From Datisca glomerata (taxonomy: Eukaryota > Streptophyta > Magnoliopsida > Cucurbitales > Datiscaceae): DNA of 64,000 nt. Position 1 is the stretch's first letter. Each line of letters begins with the position of its first letter. The DNA is taken from the NCBI GenBank assembly GCA_003255025.1, contig QANY01003987.1, positions 561,546 through 625,545 on the forward strand, in the 5' to 3' direction. This document shows, one piece after another, positions 11,601 through 21,055 of this stretch. The notes beneath the pieces are model-generated. The model was not told where the DNA came from. It saw only the letters and a program-made list of their open reading frames with translations, and ran no database searches. The translations under genes were made by a program, and so were the position numbers.

Positions 11601-12985
11601 CAACCGGCGATGTAAAAGCCAAATCTGTCTTTCCTTGGTACCATTCGGATGATGCATGTGATGTGCTCGGCCCACACTGAAATCATCCATGCAGTATAAT
11701 CCCCCCCTCTTAGTACCACGCCCAATAATCTCCTTGCTGAGAATATCCTGAAGAAGACAAAAGGTAGGATAAATGAGCACAATACAATTTAAGTCTGTTG
11801 TTACTTGGCTGACGGAGAGTAACTTATGAGACAGGGAGGGAACCAATAACGTATTAGATAATGTGAGAGAAGGTGACAGAGTCACAGTGCCAGCCCTAGT
11901 GACCGAAGAAACAACTCCATTGGCATTTGCAATGCTAGTGCGTCGCGGTGGAGAAGTGTGCAAGAAATCGTTAGCGTCAAACGTCATGTGATCGGTAGCC
12001 CCAGAGTCAAGTATCCAAGTACCACTATCAGCATCTCGATGAGAACTAAATAAAGCAACACCAGAATTACCTGAATCCGAAAGAGATAACACTCCCTGAG
12101 AAGGTTCGACAGGTGGTGTAAGGGAAAGAGATGACTCTGCAGTAGCTATGGCAGCCTTCCCCGTCCCTCCATCAGTTCCCGTGGCGTTACGGCATTTCCG
12201 AGCCTGGAGTTCGTTCCACCAGTCGGGATACCCGTGTAGTTTGAAACAAGTCTCACGGGTATGCTTCATATTTCCACAGTGAGTACACTTGGTGCCATCA
12301 GATGGCGTTTGTCGCTTAGAGGATGCCCCAAATTTCCCACTGCTCAGTGAAAGAAATCCAGTAGAGGAAGAGGCTGACTTTCCCGCTTTGAGACCTTTAG
12401 AAGCCAAAACTGCTCCTGGGGTATCATTGGTTTCGCCAGTGATCATAATAGTTTTCCGGATTGCTTCTCGGCGAACGTGGGCGTAAGCTTCTTCGATGGT
12501 AGGAAATGGACGCATCTGCAGCACGTCACCCCGAATCTTGTCCAGTCGATCGTCAAGCCCATCTAAGAAGACATACACTCGGTCTTCCTGCAGAAGATGG
12601 TTATAGTTTTCAATATCGGTAGGACACTCCATCAGATTTGGACGACGGAAATCGATCTCACGCCACAAACCTTGGAGATCGTTGTAATATTTTTCAAGAG
12701 AACCTCCAGCTTGTCGCAGATGGGTTACACGACGTCCGAGGTCATAGATTTGCGAAGTATCACTGCCATCAAAGTATGTAGTCGCAATGGAGTCCCAGAC
12801 TTGCTTTGCCGTAGGAAACCTAATGAAACTCCCAATCAACGAAGGGTCCATAGAATTAATCAACCAGCCCTTGACAATGGCGTTGTCTGTACGCCATTTC
12901 CGGAAGGATGCAGATGTTGAATGGGGTTCAGGAAAGTCTCCATTGATATATCCTAGGTGAATCGTCGCTAAGCAGGTGTCGATAT
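8637..12985 (-). pseudogene. copia C gag-pol, nearly complete but broken
   Basis: Gag begins upstream of 12,863 (GYINGDFPEP, FRKWRTDNAIVKGW) and contains the knuckle CTHCGNMKHTRETC near 12,270. The protease is ILDSGATDHM, the integrase has HRRLGH, HSDVWG, FVDDCTR, SDNGGEY and QQNGVAERKNRH, and the RT has [26 protein letters not shown] and IIYVDDM. RNase H has TDADWAGN, KQKVVTLSSAE and FCDNKAA, ending in DILTKA. Lesions include TAG (probably TGG originally) at about 11,064, a frameshift near 10,200 within the region before RT, a stop near 9,805, and a foreign insertion in RT (9,452-9,607). Compared with copias A and D it is much better preserved, so it is probably the youngest of the three. 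Confidence 0.92.
9452..9607. other. foreign 156-base segment inside copia C RT
   Basis: On the minus strand the RT frame runs normally to KNLGG, leaves the copia pattern, and resumes one frame away with GTATATTTCTCTCCCAACG, the expected end of the LGIEV-to-LSQRK stretch. The segment between is open and protein-like (PKGIGTAPHISLLERA, LDTKNAVDRVKASMPSR) but does not belong to RT, and about a dozen RT codons are missing. I do not recognise the source. Possible origins are template switching onto a host mRNA, filler DNA at a repaired break, or a captured fragment. Confidence 0.65.
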
Positions 12986-13005
12986 TTATTTTTTAATCAA
13001 TATTA

Positions 13006-13060
13006 TGATCTACGGTGACGGTTTTAAAAACCATCGCCAAAAGAAACCCTAAATTAAAAC
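13006..13060. repeat. internal CACTA subterminal motifs
   Basis: ACGGTGACGGTTTT and AACCATCGCC sit here in opposite orientations, the same word family as at 5,400-5,610 and 14,530-14,810. This suggests a degraded left end of a smaller CACTA copy covering about 13.0-14.8 kb. Confidence 0.55.
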
Positions 13061-14050
13061 CATCCCCGTGTCTTCTTCCCCATTTTTCCACTTTCCCCAG
13101 TTCTCTCATTTTCGCAGGCGCGCAATTCTTCCTCATTTTTTATAGAGATCTCAGCCATGTGGTCCTCCTCACCATAGCTTAGCCTCATGGTCCTCCTCGC
13201 CGTAGCTCAGCCCCGATCTCAGCCCCGCGGTCCTTCTTGCTGAGCTCAACCCTGATCTCAGCCCCATGGTTCTCCTCTCCATAGATCAACCCCGATATCA
13301 TCCTTCTTCTCCATTAATTTTCTTATTTTCTAAGTATCATTATGCTCTTCAAAGTGATGGGTGAAATCAGATTCAGTTCGTCTTTTTCCTATACTAGATA
13401 TTATCTCATTCTTTTTTTTTCATATACAAATCTCTATATTTTTTTTTTCATATACTAAATTGGTTTCTCAGTGTTCTGTGTTTCGATTCTTTTTTTGTGT
13501 TTGATTATTTAGTCATGGTTATGTTGTTTTATTTTTCTGGTGATATTTTTGCTGTGTTGTGTATAGAAATATGGTATTTGCTTCTTTTGTGCCTTGTTGC
13601 CTGGTAAACTGGGTTTTTAGTTCTATGGTATTATTTTTTCTTTGTTTCTTTCTTTTTATCCCGGTTGAAGGAGACGGTTGAATCAATGGCTTGTTAAGTG
13701 GGTTTTTCTGGGTAAATGTAAATACTCTGTTAAAACTCCTTTTCTTCGCTTCCTTCCCTTCTGCTTTCTTCTTTGAAAATTGGAAGCAAATTATTCGATT
13801 CGCTTATTGGTACTGTTTCATTCTATTTTTGGTTCTTAATTTTTTTTAAGATTCGGGATCTCTTTCATGATTGGCTTTGATGGTTCTGTTTTGATACCAA
13901 TATATAGCTGTTTTTTTCCTTTTTATTGGCATGCCTTTCCTGATTGGCATTGCTGGTTCTGTTATGATACCAATATATAGCTGTTTTTTTTTCTTTTTAC
14001 TAGCATGCCTTTCCTTAGTATCCATTTAATTTGTTTCTTTTTTATTACAG
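13061..14050 (+). other. captured 5' leader and intron of the ACR fragment
   Basis: Pyrimidine-rich leader-like sequence (about 13,070-13,320) includes a reiterated TCAGCCCC(G/A)(A/C/T) and GGTCCTCCTC theme. It is followed by T-rich sequence ending in the acceptor TTTTTATTACAG just before the ATG-containing exon. This fits the promoter-proximal 5' UTR plus 5' UTR intron of a captured gene. No coding frame is visible. Confidence 0.5.
13869..14016. repeat. 73-base tandem duplication
   Basis: Two copies, from 13,869 and 13,942, share GATTGGC(T/A)TTG(A/C)TGGTTCTGTT, GATACCAATATATAGCTG and GGCATGCCTTTCC (second copy AGCATGCC). It lies in the presumed 5' UTR intron of the ACR fragment. Confidence 0.8.
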
Positions 14051-14058
14051 AGGCTAAC

Positions 14059-14275
14059 ATGAGCTTCTCACACGACATTAATGTCGAATATGAGAAACTT
14101 ATCCGAAGGATGAATCCACCCAGGTATGCCATCTATCTTCTTCACTCTGTTTCTTGAATTAACTTATTGTTAAATCAACACAATTTCATATTGAGGTTCA
14201 CTATTTTGGTCTGTTTTCCATTTTTTCAGAGTTGTAATTGATAATGATTCCTGCAAGAATGCAACTGTGATAAGG
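14059..14275 (+). pseudogene. ACT-domain-repeat (ACR) protein gene fragment, two exons
   Basis: Exon 1 (14,059-14,123) encodes MSFSHDINVEYEKLIRRM followed by NPPR. A GT-AG intron (14,124-14,229) follows, and exon 2 (14,230-14,275) encodes VVIDNDSCKNATVIR, ending at a GT donor. This is the N-terminus of plant ACR4/ACR-type proteins, which carry four ACT domains and are thought to sense amino acids or act in nitrogen-related regulation. Only 37 codons remain of a roughly 450-residue protein. Splice sites and frame are still intact, so a transcript from the element could be spliced and produce a short peptide. Flanking CACTA motifs on both sides suggest transduplication of genomic DNA, introns included. 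Confidence 0.85.
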
Positions 14276-14519
14276 GTATTGATAATGAAATTCATTTTAG
14301 GTGGAGTACTAGGGAAGTCCAGTAATCATGAAAAGCATTTCCCAAATTAGTAGGCCTGATGCGAGTTTTTGTTGATTCAGTCATATGACAAATCTAGTAT
14401 TCTAGCATTGATAACATTGTAAAAATAGAAACATATTTGTTGCCATCGAAGCTCAAGATAGTTTTGGTATAACTAGAGAATGAGAGGTAATAGGTTTGAC
14501 ACTGCCCCAATCATTTTTT

Positions 14520-14818
14520 TTTTGAAATTACGACAACAATAACGGTGGTTATAAAACCAACACAAAAAATAAGCCACTGTATATATGACGACGGTTAGTT
14601 AGAACCATCGCCATAGGATGTCTATTGCGACAGTTCAATACCGTCGCGATAGATTAAGTTTTTGCGACATTTCTCTGACGGTTGCTAAAATCGTTGTTTA
14701 ATTTTTACGACGGCGATGATCACGATGGTTCTGAAACCAACGACATAGAATTCTTGACGGTGTAAAACCGTCGCTAAAGACTACAAAACCGTCGCGATAA
14801 CACTATGTTCTTGTAGTG
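14520..14818. repeat. right CACTA terminus and subterminal repeats
   Basis: At least ten CGACGG/CCGTCG/CGATGG-like motifs in both orientations precede the terminus ...GTTCTTGTAGTG at 14,818. Beyond it the sequence becomes copia B gag without a break, so the element end is precise. Confidence 0.8.
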
Positions 14819-15309
14819 GGCTTCTCAACACTTTTGCAACTATTGTCTCATATGAGATTTGCTCACCGCAAGAGCGCGTCTGACTGACCATTGCCATTGC
14901 TCTCGATAAAAAATCAGCAATTGATTCACCATTCTTCATAACCAAGGTTTCAAAGTCGTCTTAGTGATTGCAATCTCACTGTTATGACTTTTGAACCACC
15001 TTGGAACCCATTCTGCAGAATTGACTATAATTGATGTGATGTGGTTGCAGCTGCAATCCGTGAGAAAATAGTCTCATGTATTGCTTGCTGGAGAATGAAT
15101 GATGCCTTGGCATACTTCTTCTTCGTTGCTTTCAGCCTTTCTTCCTTTTCTCCATTGGGTTCCAATATATTAACAAACCCATGCTCAACCAAATCCTATA
15201 GCTCCTGAGATTTAAGTAGTGTTTTCACTTTGATGCTCCACCACTCATATATTTCATCATTAAAAAAGGGTATGGGTGGTTGTGAGGAAGAAAATATAGT
15301 TGCTACCAT
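14819..15309 (-). pseudogene. copia B gag, N-terminal part
   Basis: From an ATG at 15,309 (MVATIFSSSQPPIPFFNDEI) the frame reads YEWWSIKVKTLLKSQEL, a TAG where copia gag usually has Trp, then DLVEHGF, AKASFILQQAIHETIFSRIA and SCGEQISYETIVAKVLRS. This is the UBN2-type gag of a copia lineage different from element C. It stops abruptly at the CACTA end (14,818), and the rest of the element is not found on the other side. There is also local damage around 14,960-15,050. Confidence 0.85.
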
Positions 15310-15411
15310 TTGGGAATGAGAAAGAAACGATTTAAGGAAGAAAAAATCTCTTGTAGATGCGGAATGGTCTTCGGCGGAACTTTGGTGGAGTTTCGACGGA
15401 GCTTTGGCTAG

Positions 15412-15423
15412 CTCTGTTACCAA
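15412..15423 (-). other. primer binding site of copia B
   Basis: On the minus strand TGGTAACAGAGC lies four bases downstream of the LTR end. It differs by one base from the classic initiator-Met tRNA site TGGTATCAGAGC used by plant copia elements. Confidence 0.85.
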
Positions 15424-16223
15424 ATTTGTTGGGAATGAACGGAAACATGAAAAGCCCAAATGCAGGAAGGGAGAGAAAATACAACAAAGAAAGATAAAAT
15501 CTTCTAATAACTCTTATTATGCTTGTCACTATAACATAAAAAGGAAACGCTCGCGGCCAAAAAACGTTATCATAGGGTTTCGATAGTGTTTCTAAAAACA
15601 TTATGTATATCGATGTTATTAAAAGTTTGCTACCTATTATAGCATATTTTAAACGCTATAAAAAGTCTTTCATAGCGTTAAAACGCTATCAAAAGTCTTT
15701 CATAGGTTTTATAAGTGTTGTAGTAGGTCTTTTACTAGGTTTTATAAATGTCATCTTAGGTCATTCATAGCATTTTATAAATGCTATCGTAGGTCTTTCA
15801 TAGCATTTTTCATTATTTATTGTTTTGTTAATGTTATTAAATACTTTTTATAACTTTTTTTATTACTTACACTTACAATTGTACAAATATGAATTAAATG
15901 AAAGTATAAGGATTACATTGACAAATACATATATTTTGACAATTCACAATATATAGAAATCACATCATTTTATTTAATTACTCAAAATTATTGCATAATA
16001 TTCTATTAGAAATCATACCTCAAAATGACAATTGCATATTAATTTTTTCATAGAACAAGCAAAGAAATACATCTTAAAGAAAATATTAAGTTCTAGTATA
16101 AGCCTCCATCTAAATAAATTTTACAACCAGACCACTTAAGTTATATAGATCTCGAGCCATTGCACGTAGGAGGAAGGGGAGGTGGTAGTCCTCCAGGTAT
16201 ACTTCAATGTAATAAATAAATGA

Positions 16224-16236
16224 TTTTCTTGTAGTG
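16224..16236. other. internal CACTA-like end
   Basis: TTTTCTTGTAGTG is the reverse complement of the classic CACTACAAGAAAA terminus. It lies inside the 4.1 kb element and has no obvious partner or duplication. It may mark a nested or recombined element end. Confidence 0.35.
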
Positions 16237-17196
16237 ATGTGGAAGTCTTCCAATATTGAACCTTCATGAACCGTTGTGTCGTTTTTAATAATGTCTCTCG
16301 CTTTAAGTTTCGACTAAGCTTTCCTCCTAAGAGTCACCCACAGATACAAATCAAAGTCTCTAATGTTGGAGCAAGCCCTACAATAGGAGCCTCCATCTTG
16401 TTGGTCTCCAATTTTACACCTACCAAGGGAAAATAGAACACTCAAACCTCTAAATGCAACATTAATACATATACATCCATGTAAAAGAAAACAAGAACTT
16501 TAATTTTGAAATTAAGCACCCACAATGATATCTCTCAACATTTAGAGGCTATAGGAAATATAAAGCAACCTCTTCAGAATGTACAATAACCTATAGCCCA
16601 AGTACATCAAGTATAACCTGCAGTTGATGTTATGAACCCTTTAGACTGTACAATAAAGATAGTAATACTTGTTGCAAGAAACTGGAATTGAACAGGCCAA
16701 AGAATTTATCAGCAGAATGAAGAAGTATGTTTGGTTGGATCCTTCCCTGTAATCATCAACCAAGTACTAGGACATTAAAGAAAAGGAAAAACTAACTGAA
16801 CAAATAAGCAATATAAACATGCTGGAACTACTAATGGATTGAACCAGGCTCATTGTAAAGATTTGTTGGAAAATGGCCCAACTTCATACTGTAAATTAGT
16901 AAAACAGATTATGACAGAAACAAAATCTATTGCGTTGATAAGGATTCTAACTGAAATTCCATGGAATTTTATGGCTTTAGCCACACAGACAAACAAAATT
17001 CCTCAATTTTCTCCCTTTTTCATCTAAAGATGTTCTCATAACAACACTCATCCAACCGAGCCTAAGAGAGAACGGGATACAGAATACACCTCTAGAACTT
17101 GCAGCGCATCTATCATCTACCATAAAACTTGCAATAATGTAGAAAATGGGGAAAAAGAGATGTTAATATGAGAAAAGAAATAAGAGAATATAGTAC
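16237..17196. other. CACTA interior without recognised gene
   Basis: AT-rich cargo. I see no domain, and the short + strand frame at 16,839-17,027 shows no recognisable features. Confidence 0.4.
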
Positions 17197-17283
17197 CATA
17201 GCGTTACGTGCTGCTGGATAATCTGTCTTTGTATCCAAAAAAATTTCCTTTACAATGTCCATATTAGCAAATTTATCAATTTC
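17197..17283 (-). pseudogene. captured exon-like segment, family unknown
   Basis: On the minus strand an acceptor TTCTAG precedes 29 open codons (EIDKFANMDIVKEIF, then LDTKTDYPAARNAM) and a GTACTA donor-like sequence. Length is a multiple of three and composition is protein-like. It could be a downstream exon of the same captured gene as the TTC4-like piece, or a second source. I do not recognise it as any TTC4 segment. Confidence 0.4.
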
Positions 17284-17782
17284 CTAGAATAAAGCAAATA
17301 ATCAACTAAATATATATGAAACATAACTTTTGGACAACAAGCAAATATATCTTAAAATTAGTATTGTTACTGGAGAAACGGAAATGCATAAACAAAATGA
17401 ATTTTCCATATGTAACATTAATAACATTAGTTCTGTTACTGAAGATCAGAAACGAAGTACACAAACTTTAAAGCCAAACCTATATATTGCAATTGCAACT
17501 GATTAGAACTATGGATAATCCTTCAACTTGAAGATGACAAATGATCTTACTTTCTGTAAAAATTTTAGAATATGATGGTATAATCTATAATTAATAATAT
17601 GCAACGTTGTTATAACCAGGATAAGTTAATTAATAATATGCCGGTAAAGAGTTCAAGTAACGGCCATATTGCTTCATAAGATTAAATCAACATACCACAG
17701 TTACTTTTGCTTCTTTTGGGGGGAGGGGGGCATTGGGGCAGAGCAGAACACTACTTAGTAAGATAAATAGATAAATTACTAA

Positions 17783-17950
17783 CTTGATGTTTGTTGGACA
17801 AAGCATGATAGCCTCCTCAATGTTTGTTAGATAAGTTTTGTAATTCCCCAGCAGCAAATTCATGTGGGCTCTGTTTCTAAAGAGTTGCTCTCATGTAGTA
17901 ATCAGTTGCATCGAATAGTGCTTTTTATCCATCTTCATAAACTTGTTACC
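17783..17950 (-). pseudogene. TTC4-like TPR protein fragment
   Basis: On the minus strand the frame reads GNKFMKMDKKHYS, then after a one-base deletion DATDYYMRAT, then NRAHMNLLLGNY and EEAIMLCPTNIK. This order matches the first TPR repeats of tetratricopeptide repeat protein 4 homologues (TTC4/Cns1, Hsp90/Hsp70 co-chaperones), in which the helices read GNxxxKxGKKHYSDAIDYY and NRxHVNLLLGNYRRAL. Only about 55 codons remain, with one frameshift, so it is not functional. It sits on the minus strand inside the 4.1 kb CACTA element. Confidence 0.75.
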
Positions 17951-19190
17951 ATATGTATCTTGCTTCTCATTATTTTTACTACTACTAATTAATACATAAA
18001 ATGAAAAACTTATGGACACAATGTTCACATTATAAGAATTTGAGAAAGAAACTTACATGTAATCTCTCTACTTCACCGTTGAATCATGAACTGATCATTT
18101 AGCATAGTTCTAGTCAAGTACCTAAATATATCAGCAATTAGAAAAAGAACTCTAATCAAAAAGTGCATCCAACATCCAACTTTTTTTCTTTCTTTTGATT
18201 AGAAAAATAAGGTTTCCATATTAAAAAGGGGTAAGGACTAGTTGTAATTATCATCCAAAATGTCCCACTCACTACATTTTCCCACCAGAGGCATGCTGAA
18301 TAAATTTTTCATTTCAATGCGGACACTAGAAATTTCTCAGGACAAATAATATTTAGGTTTGATCTTTATCTCTCACTATAGCAAAACCGAACCAGATGAT
18401 TACAAATGGTTGTATAAACTAAGCCTCTACTTTAGTTAGACATTGACATTCTCCATCGCCTTATATGCAACAGATATAAAAATCCTATAAAATGTATAAA
18501 TCTAACATGGAAGCATTTCTCTGGTGCGTCCTAATCCCAAAACTATTAGTGATTATATATAAATTTAGTGAAGTATTTTTTATTTTGTGCAAATGATGAT
18601 ACATGAAAGGGAAGATAAATAATGAGATACATCGTAATTGAGATTCTTGAAAGTCTTGTAGAGCATCTCACCTGTATCCTATAAAAATTATCCACAACAA
18701 ACAAAAAATCAGAATTTCTCTATGAACATACACATATAGCAAATAAAATTTAGAAAATTTAACTCAAAAATAGAAAAAAGGAAGCCAAATTTATGCATTC
18801 TTTCAGTTTAAGATAAGATGAAATCCTTATTATCAACATTCAAAATTCAAAACTTGAAATTGGACAAAACCTAAACCCCAGGGCGGAGATTGGATTTCAG
18901 ACGTGTAATCAGAAGCTCAAAACTCCTAGCTCGACCTGGAAGAAACACAAATCTGAAAAAATAGGTAGGTCAGGACGCGATAGACCCAAAATTGTGCAAA
19001 ATCATTAACGCTTTCGACTTTAATCAGGAAAAATTTGGCCTCACAAGAGATTGAGAACATTTTCATTTCAAAACTTACTGCATGCCCAGAAATCGGGAAC
19101 ACATACCCTAATCAACTTAGATAAAAATAAAAAAAAATCATGAAATCAGATCAAAATCACAAAAATCAGACAAGATTTTGAGAATGAAAC
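17951..19190. other. CACTA interior, probable captured introns/leader
   Basis: No coding similarity is recognised. It lies upstream (minus-strand sense) of the TTC4-like exon and may hold its captured upstream introns. Confidence 0.35.
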
Positions 19191-19520
19191 TCTTACCACT
19201 AGTTCTGAGGTGCGAAATGGAAGTAGGAGAGACTTGGGAGATAGATCTGAGAGAGTGAGAGCCGCGAGGGAGAGCTTGCTACTGTGAGAGAAACCTGCAA
19301 CGAAGCTGAAAGACAGAGTTGTGAGAGAGCTTCACGTGAGAGAGCTGGGAGATAGAGAGAGTTTAGATAGAAAGGTTCTCGAGAGTGAGCTAAGAGAGAG
19401 CTTGTTGGTGAACTTCGAGATTGAGAGAGAGATCGTTGGTGAACTTCGAGATCGAGAGAGAGAGAGAGTTGGGAGATAGAGAGACCTACAATGAAAGAGA
19501 GACGCGGGGTTAGGAAATTT
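19190..19520. repeat. GA-rich repetitive tract
   Basis: Purine-rich sequence contains many GAGAGAGA runs and a short tandem theme (GTTGGTGAACTTCGAGAT repeated near 19,404 and 19,435). On the minus strand it is a CT-rich leader, as often found in plant 5' UTRs, and may be the captured gene's 5' UTR. Confidence 0.65.
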
Positions 19521-19770
19521 TCATTTGGTAAAGAGAGTCGCGAGGCTTCGCGAAATTTTCATTTTACACTTTTAATTTTTTATCGTGCTTTGGAGAAAAA
19601 CACGGTTGTGTTGTGCTATAACAACACATAATTGTTGTAGTGTGTGGTCGAATAAATAACACCACTGCCAGAGGCCTATATTTAAAGGCTTAAATGAATA
19701 ACAAATCTATCAAATATCCCAGCCTACAATAGCTAAAAAGTAGGAAACCAAAAGAATAGTTATATTAACA

Positions 19771-20099
19771 ACTCTTAAAAAATATCTAGCTTTGACTTTG
19801 AATTAGTCTTCAATAAAAAAAAGTCTTCAAACTGTAAAAATAACATAAATTATTTTTTGCAAAAATGGTCGAAGTGAATAATTTATTACAAAACTTACAC
19901 CCGTCCATTTTTGAGTTTGAGCTGAAAATTTGACTATTTTTGCAGTTCTCCCTTATTTTTTCCCGTAAAGACTATAGTGCTTTATAAACTTTTAGAAATA
20001 CTTTGGGTTGCTGGATGTGTTTGTCAACGAGCCTGTTTTATCTTTTTGAAGTTTGACTTTTCTGAAAAAAGATACATAGTCTTTCAGTTTGAGGTTGCA
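19771..20099. other. unassigned sequence
   Basis: AT-rich. No gene, repeat or motif is recognised between the copia B LTR and the PMD remnant. Confidence 0.4.
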
Positions 20100-21055
20100 A
20101 CGAGTGAGACATGATAATGTCAAAGAAGATAGACTTCAATTGTCATCTCCTCCATTGGGTTTACGGTAAGTTAACTTAGTAGATTGTTTAATTTTTATTG
20201 TTCATATATATGTAACTGTGCATTTTGTCTCATAAATGGAAATATGTTTTTAGTGTAACAGAAACATCTACCCATGTTCTTGAAGTGTACAGATTTATGT
20301 TACACTGACAAACTCCAGATCAAGCCACACTCTTATATATTATATGTATGAAGTTCTCAAATTTTGTCGAACTATTTATAATATGCTTTTGACAGGTTTT
20401 ATGGCAAGCTTACAACGAAATCATCACTGCATTTTCATAATATTGCATTACACACAAAGAGATATGACGAACTATCTCTCATCTTATTTTTTTTCATATA
20501 GTGGAATGACATCCCCTTGATCGTGTTTTAAGACAATTTAGTATGATTTAAAGTGCAGTAGAGCCATGTGATACTGAATGATAGTTGCATGACATTGACC
20601 TGATGAGGAGTATGAATTAGATTGGGGTGTCCAACATCATGCATACATTCAGAGATGGGCTGAGCGTAGAGCAAGAAATTCTAAGGAAAAGTGGATGAAG
20701 ATGGATCTGACAACTCATACATACAATCGTATAAGACAATCACATGATGATACATAACTGAACATGGAGCCTTATACAACTTAATGGTATTTTTTCAATA
20801 ATCTATGCAACCAATGGGTATTTTGTTTTTCAAAATGTATCGTCAACTTTTTTATCCATATAGATGGATGACTTTGACAACATCAATAACCTGGCACTAG
20901 ATGATATTGAACCATCTTGGATAATGTCTCTGATACATAGTGTTTGTGAGACAACACTACAAGCAATAAGACAAGTGAATATGGTTTATCAAACTCAATT
21001 ATTTAAGAGACACTCAACACATACCTCATCTCAGAGGAGTCGACATATTTCTTAA
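20100..21055 (+). pseudogene. plant mobile domain (PMD, MAIN/MAIL-like) gene remnant
   Basis: Discontinuous frames resemble the C-terminal half of transposon-associated PMD proteins. WNDIPLIVF is followed, in shifted frames, by a position equivalent to PDRVLRQFG, then LDWGVQHHAYIQRWAERRAR and a linker. A final open stretch (20,864-21,055) reads MDDFDNINNLALDDI and TTLQAIRQVNMVYQTQLF. PMD genes occur both as host developmental genes and inside MULE and Ty3/gypsy elements. Stops and shifts make this a pseudogene, and I see no flanking terminal repeats that assign it to an element. Confidence 0.5.

Larger units (their letters stand above)
8439..13000 (-). mobile_element. Ty1/copia element C, minus strand, 5' truncated
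   Basis: The element reads right to left: gag, protease, integrase, RT, RNase H, polypurine tract, 3' LTR. The 3' LTR is present (8,439-8,629). No matching 5' LTR is found to the right. Coding similarity stops near 12,960-12,990, next to CACTA subterminal motifs, so the 5' LTR has been lost. TATTA occurs at both edges (8,434-8,438 and 13,001-13,005). It could be the original 5-base target duplication, but in AT-rich DNA this is weak. Confidence 0.8.
5379..14818. mobile_element. CACTA-type composite region with captured host gene pieces
   Basis: The left end starts CACTACTACAAACAC and the right end is the reverse complement of CACTACAAGAACATAGTG. Both flanks are loaded with short subterminal motifs of CCGTCG/CGACGG/CGATGG type, the hallmark of plant CACTA (En/Spm) elements. 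No transposase frame is visible, so this is non-autonomous. The interior holds an ethylene-receptor fragment, an ACR fragment and a copia element. The three bases flanking each end differ (GTA on the left, GGC on the right), and the outer flanks come from two different copia elements. The two ends may therefore belong to two CACTA copies joined by rearrangement rather than to one element. Confidence 0.6.
15527..19642. mobile_element. complete non-autonomous CACTA element (Pack-CACTA), TSD TGT
   Basis: Ends are CACTATAACATA on the left and the reverse complement of CACTACAACAAT on the right, flanked by TGT at 15,524-15,526 and 19,643-19,645, a 3-base duplication as expected for CACTA. The left 300 bases hold many repeats of the TTTATAGCGTTTT/AAACGCTATAAAA type in both orientations. 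No transposase is visible. Minus-strand gene cargo includes a TTC4-like exon (17,783-17,950) and another exon-like open stretch (17,197-17,283). The subterminal words differ from those at 5.4/14.8 kb, so this is a second CACTA family. It is younger than copia B because it splits that LTR. Confidence 0.85.
15428..19770 (-). repeat. 5' LTR of copia B, split by a CACTA insertion
   Basis: On the minus strand the LTR ends TTCATTCCCAACA next to the primer site. The other half lies beyond the 4.1 kb CACTA element and probably starts TGTTAATATAAC at 19,770. Joined, the LTR would be about 224 bases with TGTT...AACA ends. The outer end is an estimate because no second LTR is present. Confidence 0.65.

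Noticed and set aside
5379..14818. A single intact CACTA element with perfect target duplication
   Set aside because: The three flanking bases differ and the outer flanks belong to different copia elements.
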